Translations under genes and position numbers: made by a program
DNA from: Vannielia litorea
Lineage (GTDB): Bacteria > Pseudomonadota > Alphaproteobacteria > Rhodobacterales > Rhodobacteraceae
Assembly: GCF_018424695.1 (NCBI RefSeq)
Contig: NZ_QTNQ01000001.1
Span: 62,001-126,000 of the forward strand
DNA length: 64,000 nt
Reading direction: 5' to 3'
In this document: in pieces, positions 26,574 through 34,577 of the stretch
Layout of the letters: every line of letters begins with the position of its first letter
How positions within the stretch are numbered: position 1 is the first letter of the stretch
The notes under the pieces: generated by a model
Database searches by the model: none
Told to the model about the DNA's origin: nothing
Seen by the model: the letters and a program-made list of their open reading frames with translations, nothing else

Positions 26574-27617
26574 ATGGGCAAGCACCTTGCCGAAGCGCCG
26601 CTCGAGCCGGATTTGCCGATCATCGACAGCCACCATCATCTCTTTGACCATGCACAGGACCACTCGATCGGCAGCGCCGCCAGAAATCGATTCCTGATTG
26701 ACGAATACTGCGAGTTCATCGACGACGGCCACAATGTCATCGCTTCGGTCTTCTGCCAGACCACCGTCAAGACCATGCAGCGGGCCTATGGCCCCAAGGA
26801 ACTCCGCCCGGTTGGCGAAGTCGAATTCGCCAATGGCCAGGCGGCGATGGCGGCGGGGGGCGCCTACGGCCCCTGCCTCGTGGCGGCGGCCATCGTCGGT
26901 TTCGCCGACCTGTCGCTGGGCGATGCGGTGCGGCCCGTGCTTGAAGCCAGCATCGAAGCGGCGCCACACCGCTACCGTGGCATCCGGGATCACAGGCTCT
27001 GGGACGAGGATCCCACGGTTCTGGGTGCACGCTACAATACCAAACCGCACGACTACCTGGACGACGGGTTCCGCGCCGGGTTCAAGCATCTCGGACAGCT
27101 CGGCCTGACCTTCGACGCCTTCGTGCTGGCGCCCCAATTGGCCGACGTCGTCGATCTTGCGGGCCGCTTCCCCGACACACAGATCGTGCTCAACCACTTC
27201 GGCGGACCGGTCGGCGTGGGCCGCCACAAGGGCAGGATGGCCGAGGAGTTCCCGGCTTGGCGGGCACATATGGAAGAGATCTCCAGATACGGCAATGTCG
27301 TCGTCAAGCTGGGCGGGCTGGGCACCTTCCTGTCCGGATCGCCCAGCTACAACGTCGACCCGCCAGCCAGTTCGGAGCAACTCGCCGAAGAGTTCCGCCC
27401 CTATACGGAAACCACCGTTGAACTCTTCGGCGCCGACCGCTGCATGTTCGAAAGCAACCTGCCAACCGACCGGACGGGACCGTTCGGCAATGTCTGCAAC
27501 GCCTACAAGCGGTTGACGGCGGGATGTTCGCGGGAGGAGCGGGAGATGATCTTCGCAGGGACCGCAAAGCGCGTTTACCGCATCGACTTGCCGGATGACT
27601 GGCCCAGCCCCGCATGA
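26574..27617 (+). CDS. Amidohydrolase-2 family protein
   Basis: A 347-residue metal-dependent hydrolase. The metal motif is IIDSHHHLFDHA near residues 17-28, with further conserved points in YRGIRDHRLWDEDP, VLNHFGGPVGVGRHKG and FESNLPTDRTGP, the last carrying the C-terminal Asp. This arrangement is typical of ACMSD-like and lactonase-like amidohydrolases. The ATG at 26574 has GGGAGGAG at a good distance; an in-frame upstream ATG at 26505 would begin inside the preceding gene's stop region. It may hydrolyse a lactone or decarboxylate a ring-derived acid. It is distinct from the LigI-like protein at 10757. Confidence 0.8.
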   Translation: MGKHLAEAPLEPDLPIIDSHHHLFDHAQDHSIGSAARNRFLIDEYCEFIDDGHNVIASVFCQTTVKTMQRAYGPKELRPVGEVEFANGQAAMAAGGAYGPCLVAAAIVGFADLSLGDAVRPVLEASIEAAPHRYRGIRDHRLWDEDPTVLGARYNTKPHDYLDDGFRAGFKHLGQLGLTFDAFVLAPQLADVVDLAGRFPDTQIVLNHFGGPVGVGRHKGRMAEEFPAWRAHMEEISRYGNVVVKLGGLGTFLSGSPSYNVDPPASSEQLAEEFRPYTETTVELFGADRCMFESNLPTDRTGPFGNVCNAYKRLTAGCSREEREMIFAGTAKRVYRIDLPDDWPSPA

Positions 27618-28022
27618 GGCCCGGCCCGGCGCAAAGACCGCTCCCGGCGCCGCGCGCGGCGCCGGACTGCTATTGGCACTATGCGCCATCATGGTCGCTG
27701 GCCGACGGAACACAGGTAGTCGGGGTTCAGCTCAGGAAGGCCCCGGTGGGGGCGGTCGCCGTCCCATCGTTCCAGAACCCGCACAGACGATGATAGGCCG
27801 CGATCTGCCGGGGCATCTGCCGTCCGCGCTCAACACTGCCAGGAACCGACCCCCGAGGCCGGGGCGGCGCATGGTGCCGTCCGAAGCCGTCATGCCGAAA
27901 TACCCCGCCCGCTGATACGCTGGTGAAGACTTCCCGCCATGCCGCAGCGAGCGCTCCCCGCGCTGATAGGGCACTGAGGTGGGGCTGAGACGGTTGGGGG
28001 CCGTGACAGCCGTGTGCCAGGC
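27618..28022. other. Intergenic region between convergent operons
   Basis: Four hundred bases between the amidohydrolase gene (plus) and the aldehyde dehydrogenase gene (minus), both ending here. A perfect 9-bp stem, CCGGCGCCG with CGGCGCCGG and loop CGCG, lies at 27644-27665 and may mark the end of the phthalate operon. I see no credible gene in the rest. Confidence 0.45.
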
Positions 28023-29510
28023 CTAGTTCGCCTGCCCGGCGAGATTGACGTGGATGTTCTTCTCATGGGTGAAGGAGAGCAGTTCCCCGATCCCTTCCTC
28101 ACGCCCGATCCCCGATTGCTTCACGCCGCCGAATGGCGCACCGAGGAAATGCAGGCCAACCTCGTTGATCCAGACGAAACCCGCTTCCGCCCGGGCGGCG
28201 GCACGATGCGCGGTCGCAAGATCCTTGCTCCAGATCGAGCAGGTCAGGCCGAAGTCCAGATGGTTGACCTCTTCCATCATCTCCGCCTCGTCGGACCACC
28301 GCCGAACGGCAAGGACGGGCCCGAAGATCTCTTCCCTGGCAATGGTCATGCCGGCGGTGACATCGGCAAAGATCGTCGGCGCGATGAAGTACCCCTCGGC
28401 CAGCGGCCCTTCGGTAACGGCATGGCCGCCGGTGACCACCCGGGCGCCCTCGCGCTTGGCGCTGTCGATATATCCCATGACCTTCTCGAAATGGGCGCGG
28501 CTGACGAGTGCTCCCATGGTGGTGGCCGGATCTGTCGGGATGCCGGGCTTGTAGCGGGCGATCTGCGACACCACGCGGTCGAGCACCGCATCGTGCAGAT
28601 CGTTGTGCAGGAAGGCCCGGCTCGTCGATCCGCAGGACTGGCCGCACCAACCGAAGTTCATGCCGCGCACGATGGCGTCCGCAATCCGGTCCGGGTCGCT
28701 GTCGGGGTAGGCGATGAGGGCGTTCTTGCCCCCAAGCTCCAGCAACACCGGCTTCAGCGTTTCGCTGGCGCTGCGCATCACCGCACGGCCCGCGCCGACC
28801 GAGCCGATCAGCGTCACCTTGGCGACATCGGGATGCGCGGCCAGGGCGGCCCCCGCCTCGGTCCCGCCGGGCAGCACGCTGAAGGTGCCGGCGGGCATCA
28901 GACCGTCCACCAGTTCGGCCAGCCGCAGGGCCGACAGCGGGGCCTGCGCCGGCGGCTTGATGATCACCGCATTGCCCGCCGCCAGCGGCGCCGCCATCTT
29001 GCCGCCGCAGAACATGAACGGATGGTTGAACGCCAGAATCCGGGCCACCACGCCCAGCGGCTCCCGCACCGTCATGTTGAGCCGGTCCGGCCCCATCGGA
29101 ATCGTGTCGCCCTTCATCTCGGTGACGAGGCCCGCGAAGAACTCCATCTGTGCCGCGGCGACCCCGGCATCGCCGCGCATCTCGGTATAGGGGTTGCCGC
29201 AGTTCGCCGCGTCGATCAGGGCCAGCTCGTCGCCATGCTTGCGCAGCAGCGCCGCGATCTCCTTAAGGATCTTCGCGCGTTCGAGCGGCGTGACGTCCCG
29301 CCATTCGCGGAATCCCCTTCGCGCCGCCTCGACCGCCACGTCGACATCGACCCGACCGGCTTCGGCGACCGTAGCCAGCACGTCTCCTGTCCCGGGGTTG
29401 AACGTCTCTGCGTATTGCCCGGTGCGAGGGGGGATCCACGCTCCACCCGAGTAAAGGTCGAGATGGCCAGGTATCGCGTCATGAAAGTTCATGGTGGCTG
29501 CTTGTGACAT
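28023..29510 (-). CDS. Aldehyde dehydrogenase
   Basis: A 495-residue NAD(P)-dependent aldehyde dehydrogenase. It has the N-terminal cofactor domain with ILAFNHPFMFCGGKMAAPLA and GSVGAGRAVM, the catalytic Glu in LLELGGKNALI, and the catalytic Cys in the GQSC motif of MNFGWCGQSCGSTSR. The C-terminal EEIFGPVLAVRRW is also present. The start at 29510 (MSQAATMNF) has GGGGGAG upstream. It would oxidise an aldehyde to its acid. A natural partner would be the aldehyde formed by the HCHL-like lyase, though betaine or vanillin-type substrates are also possible. Its promoter shares the motif of the phthalate promoters. Confidence 0.88.
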   Translation of the reverse strand: MSQAATMNFHDAIPGHLDLYSGGAWIPPRTGQYAETFNPGTGDVLATVAEAGRVDVDVAVEAARRGFREWRDVTPLERAKILKEIAALLRKHGDELALIDAANCGNPYTEMRGDAGVAAAQMEFFAGLVTEMKGDTIPMGPDRLNMTVREPLGVVARILAFNHPFMFCGGKMAAPLAAGNAVIIKPPAQAPLSALRLAELVDGLMPAGTFSVLPGGTEAGAALAAHPDVAKVTLIGSVGAGRAVMRSASETLKPVLLELGGKNALIAYPDSDPDRIADAIVRGMNFGWCGQSCGSTSRAFLHNDLHDAVLDRVVSQIARYKPGIPTDPATTMGALVSRAHFEKVMGYIDSAKREGARVVTGGHAVTEGPLAEGYFIAPTIFADVTAGMTIAREEIFGPVLAVRRWSDEAEMMEEVNHLDFGLTCSIWSKDLATAHRAAARAEAGFVWINEVGLHFLGAPFGGVKQSGIGREEGIGELLSFTHEKNIHVNLAGQAN

Positions 29511-29550
29511 CTGGCTCCCCCAATCGTGGTGCGGCGACTCGCCACGCAAC

Positions 29551-29587
29551 GTATGATAATGTAAGATATCTAAGAAGATAAGTGCAA
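29551..29587 (-). promoter_or_regulatory. Promoter/operator of aldehyde dehydrogenase gene
   Basis: On the minus strand TTGCAC is followed after six bases by TCTTAGATATCTTAC, the same layout as the two phthalate promoters. The core AGATATCT is a perfect palindrome. This places the aldehyde dehydrogenase under the same presumed regulator as the phthalate genes. Confidence 0.55.
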
Positions 29588-29723
29588 TACCCGAACGCCC
29601 ACGGCTGGAAACGGCGAACTGGAAACTATGGCTGTCAATCGGCAGGGAGTGTCCGTCGTCAGAGTTTTCCGGAGAGCCGAGGCGGTTTCATAACGGAGGC
29701 TCTGGTTCGGTTTCCTTTGAAGT

Positions 29724-30704
29724 TTAGGCGGCCGCGGCTTGGTGCTGCAACCGGCGTTTTCGGATAGTCTGTTTCTTGATCTTCTCTCTCATCTTCAGGA
29801 TTTTTGCGCCTCGGCCGTGATAGACTTCGGTGGGTGTCAGGTTGTTCAGGCTCTCGTGGTATCGGTTGTTGTTGTAGTGGTCGACGAAGGCGCTGATCTG
29901 CCGCTCCAGGTCGCCGGGCAGGTAATAGTTTTCCAAGAGAACCCGGTTCTTCATGGTCTGGTGCCAGCGCTCGATCTTACCCTGGGTTTGCGGATGATGC
30001 GGCGCACCACGGACATGATCCATGTGCTTGTCCTTGAGGTATTCGGCCAGGTCGGTCGCGACGTAAGAGGCGCCGTTATCGCTGAGCAGCCGTGGTTTGT
30101 GCACGACGGTCGCGCTGTTGCAGCCCGAGGCGTCCAGTGCCAACTCCAGCGTGTCGGTCACATCCACAGCCTTCATCGTGGTGCACAGCTTCCAGGCAAC
30201 GATGTAACGGCTGTAGTCGTCGAGGATTGTGCTGAGATAGAACCAGCCCCAGCCGATCACCTTCAGATAGGTGAAGTCGGTCTGCCAGAGCTCGTTCGGG
30301 CGCGTGGTCTTGTCCTTGAACTCATCGGCTGCGCGGATCACGACATGGGCCGGCGCCGTGATCAAATCCTCGGCGCTGAGGATGCGATACACGGATGATT
30401 CCGAGACGAAGTACCGCTTCTCGTCGGTGTATTTGACCGCCAGTTCCCTAGGCGTCAGGTCTTCGTGGTCGAGCGCGAACTCGACAACGTCCTCGCGTAC
30501 CTTGTCCGGGATGCGGTTCCACACTGACTTGGGCCGTGGGGAACGATCAGCCAGGGCATCGACGCCACCGTCGCTCCAGCGAGCGTACCAGTCATAATAG
30601 GTGCTGCTGGGGATGCCGAGCTTCTTCAGGGTTTGCCGGGTTGGCAGGTGCGATGCCTCGACCGTGCGGATGATCTCAAGCTTCTCTGAGGCGGGGTATC
30701 TCAT
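29724..30704 (-). CDS. IS3-family transposase OrfB (DDE integrase)
   Basis: A 326-residue transposase. The catalytic triad sits in WQTDFTYLKVIGWGWFYLST (first Asp), LLSDNGASYVATDLAEYL (second Asp) and HHPQTQGKIERWHQTMKNR (Glu). The N-terminus carries an HTH (LKKLGIPSSTYYDWYARW). Its ATG overlaps the orfA stop by four bases. The orfB frame is also open upstream to an A7 run at 30733-30739, so a fused OrfAB could be made by -1 frameshifting. Confidence 0.92.
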   Translation of the reverse strand: MRYPASEKLEIIRTVEASHLPTRQTLKKLGIPSSTYYDWYARWSDGGVDALADRSPRPKSVWNRIPDKVREDVVEFALDHEDLTPRELAVKYTDEKRYFVSESSVYRILSAEDLITAPAHVVIRAADEFKDKTTRPNELWQTDFTYLKVIGWGWFYLSTILDDYSRYIVAWKLCTTMKAVDVTDTLELALDASGCNSATVVHKPRLLSDNGASYVATDLAEYLKDKHMDHVRGAPHHPQTQGKIERWHQTMKNRVLLENYYLPGDLERQISAFVDHYNNNRYHESLNNLTPTEVYHGRGAKILKMREKIKKQTIRKRRLQHQAAAA

Positions 30705-31075
30705 TCTTCGTCGCCCCCATCCCCGATCATGCTTTTTTTGAGCAGACGGTTCTCAAGCGTCAGCTCGGCAACCACCTCCTTCAGGGCGGCAGATTCCGAC
30801 CGCAGTTCTTTGACTTCCGGGGATGTCGCTTGTCGCGCCGTGTCACCCGCCAAGCGGTTCTTCCCAGCTTCAAGGAATTCCTTCGACCACGAATAGTACA
30901 AGCTCTCTGCAATCCCCTCGCGGCGACATAGCGCGGCGATGCTCTCCTCGCCACGCAGGCCCGCCAGGACAATCCTGATCTTCTCCTCGGCAGAGTAGTG
31001 CTTGCGCGTTTTGCGTTTGATGCCCCTGACCAGCTTATCAGCGGCGTCCTTCGATGTTCCGGATGTCTTGTTCAT
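30701..31075 (-). CDS. IS3-family transposase OrfA (HTH protein)
   Basis: A 124-residue protein with the IS3 OrfA helix-turn-helix (HYSAEEKIRIVLAGLRGEES, IAALCRREGIAESLYYSWSK) and a C-terminal leucine-rich coil (LKEVVAELTLENRLLKKS). The ATG at 31075 has a GGAG site; an upstream ATG at 31123 is less likely. The A7 slippery run near the 3' end lies in codons for Lys-Lys. Confidence 0.88.
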   Translation of the reverse strand: MNKTSGTSKDAADKLVRGIKRKTRKHYSAEEKIRIVLAGLRGEESIAALCRREGIAESLYYSWSKEFLEAGKNRLAGDTARQATSPEVKELRSESAALKEVVAELTLENRLLKKSMIGDGGDEE

Positions 31076-31164
31076 CTTCGCTCCATAATGGCTTCGATGA
31101 ACCAGAAATCCTCCGTTGCTCAAACCCCTAAATCTCTCCGGTGGGCGCTGACGTCAGACACCGG

Positions 31165-33684
31165 ATGGCGAAACAGTTTCGTCCCTCCGTACTTGGGAGT
31201 GACGCGCCTACGCGGATTGCTTCACTGCCATCGGAAATCCGCAAGCATGTACTGCATGAAATCGCATCGAATAGCGGAATTGACGGCCTCGATCTTGCGA
31301 CCGCAATAGCGAAGAGTGACCGCGAGCCGGAAGTGAAAGCGACGGTTGTCGATGCGCTGTCATTTCGACGGGCGGACCGTCACGTCGCTGACTTATTAGA
31401 GGACGCAGGCGACGCGACCTACGACATCCTCGTCCGAAAGGGTCACCTCGACGAGATTGCAGTCGACGCTGTCCAGCAGGAACTCGAGCGCGCGCGCGAA
31501 AGGCGCACTGCTGGCGGAATATCGCACAATGAGCGCCTGCGTACGCTTATCTACTCGCCACGCGGAGATGAATGCGATGCCGACATTGCTGAGTTTGTTG
31601 CGGAAATGGAGATCGACCGCAAGCGCGATAGCGATAGCGATAGGCATCTATTGTACGAAGTACGGGAACGCTATCCGCAGGCTCTCGCTAATGGGTTGCT
31701 GCGTCGCCTGCGCGAACGCCGCGAGCTCTTCTACGGCGCGGATAATGTTCTTGCCACCGCCGGCTTTGCCCTTGAGGACGATGAACTGCTCGAAATTGCC
31801 CTCGAAGAGACAAACCGTCACGACGACCGCGCCGAAGCTGCCGCCTCAGTGCTGGGACCAGTCGCTGTTGGCCGGCTGATCGACGCGTATCTTGCCGCTG
31901 GGAAAGTCGTGCGCGACGCCAGCGGGAAATACGATCAGGCTGCGGGTGATCGCTACCACGGTCTGCGAGACCGTATCTGCCACACGCCGGGCGCAAGTTT
32001 GGTGGCCGCGATTGAGGCGCGGGCGGCAGATGCCGATATTGAAGAAATCGTCCAGTTAGCCGAGCTGTTTTCCCGTGAGACCTACGGCGATGAAGAACGG
32101 GCGCGACCCTTTAGCGAAGAAGCCTTGGCTGGAATCGGCAAGCTGGCGTGCGAATGGGCTGAGCGCATGCTCGCCGGAGGGGATGAGAAGCGCTGGCGCG
32201 TAGCTACCATTGCAACGATGATGAGCTGCGCACCGTCCGTCGCGCATCTTCCACTCTTGAAGAGAATGCTTGACGACAATTTACATCGCTATCGGTTTTT
32301 CCGCGAAAAAGCGACCGCGAGCGGCTGGAAGGATCGCGACGCTGTGCACGAAGCGCAGCATCCACACATGCATGAGTACCAACGAGCGTTCTTGGCGATC
32401 AATGTGCCGGAGACCGCAGCGCTGATGCGTGAATACCTGACGGATGAGCATTTTGGCGAGCTCGCGGCGCGTGTGCTAGCTGCCCAGTGGTCTCAGGCAA
32501 ATGAACCCAAAGACGACAAGAAATTCCTGATCGGCGTAGATTTCTCGCGCGTCGAAACGCGCCGGGAGGCCCGCGCCGCCGATCCCGCCGCGACATCTAT
32601 CGAAGCGGAGACTATCTTCGGCGCAATCGAGACCTTGATTATCGATGGTTCGTCAGATGCTCAAGTGAAGCTGGCAGTTGCGCTCGGCATTGTGGGAGCA
32701 CGGCTCCCTCACGGCCAACGTGACGCGACGATCCGTAAGCTAATTGCTCTCGCGCCGCGGCAGGCTCGCGCAGCCTTATTGTTGTCGCTGGTTCTCTCTG
32801 GCGAGGACATCGAAATAAAGCTCGTGGCCAACGGCATAGCTGAGACCTTCGAGGCGGCCGAGAAGGAGACTCGGATCCTGACACAGAGCGACGCGTATCA
32901 GCTTCGCGATTGGTTGCGCCTCTTGCCGTTCGCCACGCCTGTCTCCGACCTGCCCGTCATCGTGCGCAGCATGCCGGAGGCACAGCGCAATCCACGAATG
33001 CTCGAAGAGATGATCCGCGGACTTGGCAGTTCGTCTTCGGCCGACGCAGAAGACGCGTCTTTCGCGCTCGCTGAAGATGACCCGCGTCTCTACCAAAACC
33101 ATGCGTGGCGCGCGACCGTGCTGAGCATTGGCACCGTGTCAGCAGCGCACCGCTTAGTTGACTTGACCGTTAGCGGCGCGCTCGACGCCAAGTCACACGA
33201 CAGTTGGCATTGGCAACGCGAATTGGGAGGCTTTATTTCGGAGTTCTCCGAGGTCCGCACCTATGTCTACGACCTATTGAAGGATGGGCCAACAACCAAG
33301 CAGCTTGCCTCGCTTGCTGGTGCAATTGCCGAAGACCCAGGTACGGACGGTGTATTGATGCTGATTGATTTTGAGAAACGAACCGGACGCTCATACGTGG
33401 GTCGCCTGTCCATCGAAAGTGTCGTGTCTGAACGCGTTCCCGCCGAAGACTGGGAAAACGCATACAATATAGTGCCCGTCGCGGCGACCGAACTACGACG
33501 AAAGCTGCTGGCAATGACGGACAGCGGCGACAGAGACGATCCCGCCGCCCGCTGTCTCAAACTAATAGACAAGCTCCGAGACGAGTACGGTGCTCCAGAA
33601 TCTGAGCCTCGCCATCCCGACATAACGTCCGAGAAGCCTTGGCCGATCCTAGCATCGGCTCCAATTTCTGACGACGCGAGCTGA
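31165..33684 (+). CDS. Large helical-repeat-like protein, 5'-truncated by IS
   Basis: I cannot name this family. The visible 839 residues are rich in Ala, Glu, Leu and Arg, with recurrent helix pairs such as LLYEVRERYPQALANGLLRRL and ALAGIGKLACEWAERMLAGG, which read like HEAT- or Armadillo-type repeats. No Walker motif, HD or nuclease motif was seen. The reading frame continues upstream to a GTG at 31141 that lies inside the insertion sequence, whose end is at 31160. The native N-terminus has therefore been lost. The ATG at 31165 is the first one outside the element. Because Qat and AbiE systems follow, it may be the C-terminal part of a defence protein such as a NACHT-like NTPase with a repeat tail, but that is only an inference. 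Confidence 0.65.
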   Translation: MAKQFRPSVLGSDAPTRIASLPSEIRKHVLHEIASNSGIDGLDLATAIAKSDREPEVKATVVDALSFRRADRHVADLLEDAGDATYDILVRKGHLDEIAVDAVQQELERARERRTAGGISHNERLRTLIYSPRGDECDADIAEFVAEMEIDRKRDSDSDRHLLYEVRERYPQALANGLLRRLRERRELFYGADNVLATAGFALEDDELLEIALEETNRHDDRAEAAASVLGPVAVGRLIDAYLAAGKVVRDASGKYDQAAGDRYHGLRDRICHTPGASLVAAIEARAADADIEEIVQLAELFSRETYGDEERARPFSEEALAGIGKLACEWAERMLAGGDEKRWRVATIATMMSCAPSVAHLPLLKRMLDDNLHRYRFFREKATASGWKDRDAVHEAQHPHMHEYQRAFLAINVPETAALMREYLTDEHFGELAARVLAAQWSQANEPKDDKKFLIGVDFSRVETRREARAADPAATSIEAETIFGAIETLIIDGSSDAQVKLAVALGIVGARLPHGQRDATIRKLIALAPRQARAALLLSLVLSGEDIEIKLVANGIAETFEAAEKETRILTQSDAYQLRDWLRLLPFATPVSDLPVIVRSMPEAQRNPRMLEEMIRGLGSSSSADAEDASFALAEDDPRLYQNHAWRATVLSIGTVSAAHRLVDLTVSGALDAKSHDSWHWQRELGGFISEFSEVRTYVYDLLKDGPTTKQLASLAGAIAEDPGTDGVLMLIDFEKRTGRSYVGRLSIESVVSERVPAEDWENAYNIVPVAATELRRKLLAMTDSGDRDDPAARCLKLIDKLRDEYGAPESEPRHPDITSEKPWPILASAPISDDAS

Positions 33685-33824
33685 AAGATCGCCATGCTAA
33701 CTCATGCAGTCGACACAACAGGTGCGCACTTCCACTTCGCAACGTCGTGGCGTTCGAACACGCCAAAGATCCGCTTCGCTGTTTTGACTGTGTTCCGTAG
33801 AACACCCGACGTGTCACTATCGCG

Positions 33825-34577
33825 CTAGGAAACGATACGTGAGAGGTTGCCGTTGACGAGGCGCGAGACTTCCTCCGGTGTCTTTGACAGCACCTTCCCT
33901 AGAGCCTCGAGAACGGGCCCTACGTCTCCCGGGCTGACAGGCGTCCCGTCGCGCTCCACGAATGGGCCGTCAGTCTCCGTGAGAAGTGTGTTTTCCGGGA
34001 TCGCTCGGATGAGAGCCTGACCTTTCGGGTTCGCGAACATGCGTTCGTTCACGGAGAAGAAGCAGCCCAAGTCGACCGCACGGCGCGCCTCGGACACGCT
34101 CCCGCTGAACCAATGGAGCACAATCCTGCCCCTCTCAGGAGGGAGGAACTTTTCCACCATGTCCAGGACATGCTTCGCGGCACGGGCACTGTGTACGCTC
34201 ACGATCTTATCTCCTGCGCGCGCGCACCGCCGCAGTACGCGCTCGAAGATCATTTTCTGCTGATCGAAGGAGCGATAGTGTCGCGGGCTGGCATCGAGCC
34301 CCACCTCGCCGACGTAACGTGTCTCGGGTAGAAGGTCCTCGAAAATCGATATCTCAGACCCCCTTTCGGAAACAAGCTGAGGGTGCAGACCGATTGCGAC
34401 ACGAACGAAGGCGCTGCCCTTGGTGAGTTCGACGTTTCTGGGAAAGGCACGCGGCGTGGTGGTCACGGCGAGGGTCGCGACCTCCTCCGCGTCGCATCGA
34501 CGGATCGCCTCCGCCAGGTCGGGGTAGAGGTCGAGATGTGCGTGGAAATCGACGCGACGCGGTTTCAAGACACTCAC
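33825..34577 (-). CDS. qatD: QatD, TatD-like nuclease of the Qat defence system
   Basis: A 250-residue TatD-family metal hydrolase. Metal ligands are visible in VDFHAHLDLYPD (H-x-H), YVGEVGLDASP (Glu), SVHSARAAKHV and LHWFSGSVSEA (His) and LLTETDGPF (Asp), so the active site looks intact. QatD is the fourth gene of the Qat antiphage system, and its order and overlaps agree with that here. It starts by overlapping the qatC stop (ATGA). Role in defence is known at the system level; the molecular mechanism of QatD is not settled by this sequence. Confidence 0.85.
   Translation of the reverse strand: MSVLKPRRVDFHAHLDLYPDLAEAIRRCDAEEVATLAVTTTPRAFPRNVELTKGSAFVRVAIGLHPQLVSERGSEISIFEDLLPETRYVGEVGLDASPRHYRSFDQQKMIFERVLRRCARAGDKIVSVHSARAAKHVLDMVEKFLPPERGRIVLHWFSGSVSEARRAVDLGCFFSVNERMFANPKGQALIRAIPENTLLTETDGPFVERDGTPVSPGDVGPVLEALGKVLSKTPEEVSRLVNGNLSRIVS

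Larger units (their letters stand above)
29650..31160 (-). mobile_element. IS3-family insertion sequence
   Basis: The element spans about 1,511 bases and encodes OrfA and OrfB on the minus strand. Its ends are imperfect inverted repeats of about 50 bases: both start TGTC, share CGTCAG at positions 8-13, CCGGAGAG at 20-27 and AACGGAGG near 43-51. The outward flanks are GAG on the left and CCG on the right, so no 3-base target duplication is visible. That suggests a deletion or recombination next to the element after insertion. Confidence 0.85.

Noticed and set aside
31141-31164. GTG start of the large protein inside the insertion sequence
   Set aside because: The first codons belong to the IS terminal repeat, which ends at 31160, so this is not the native start.
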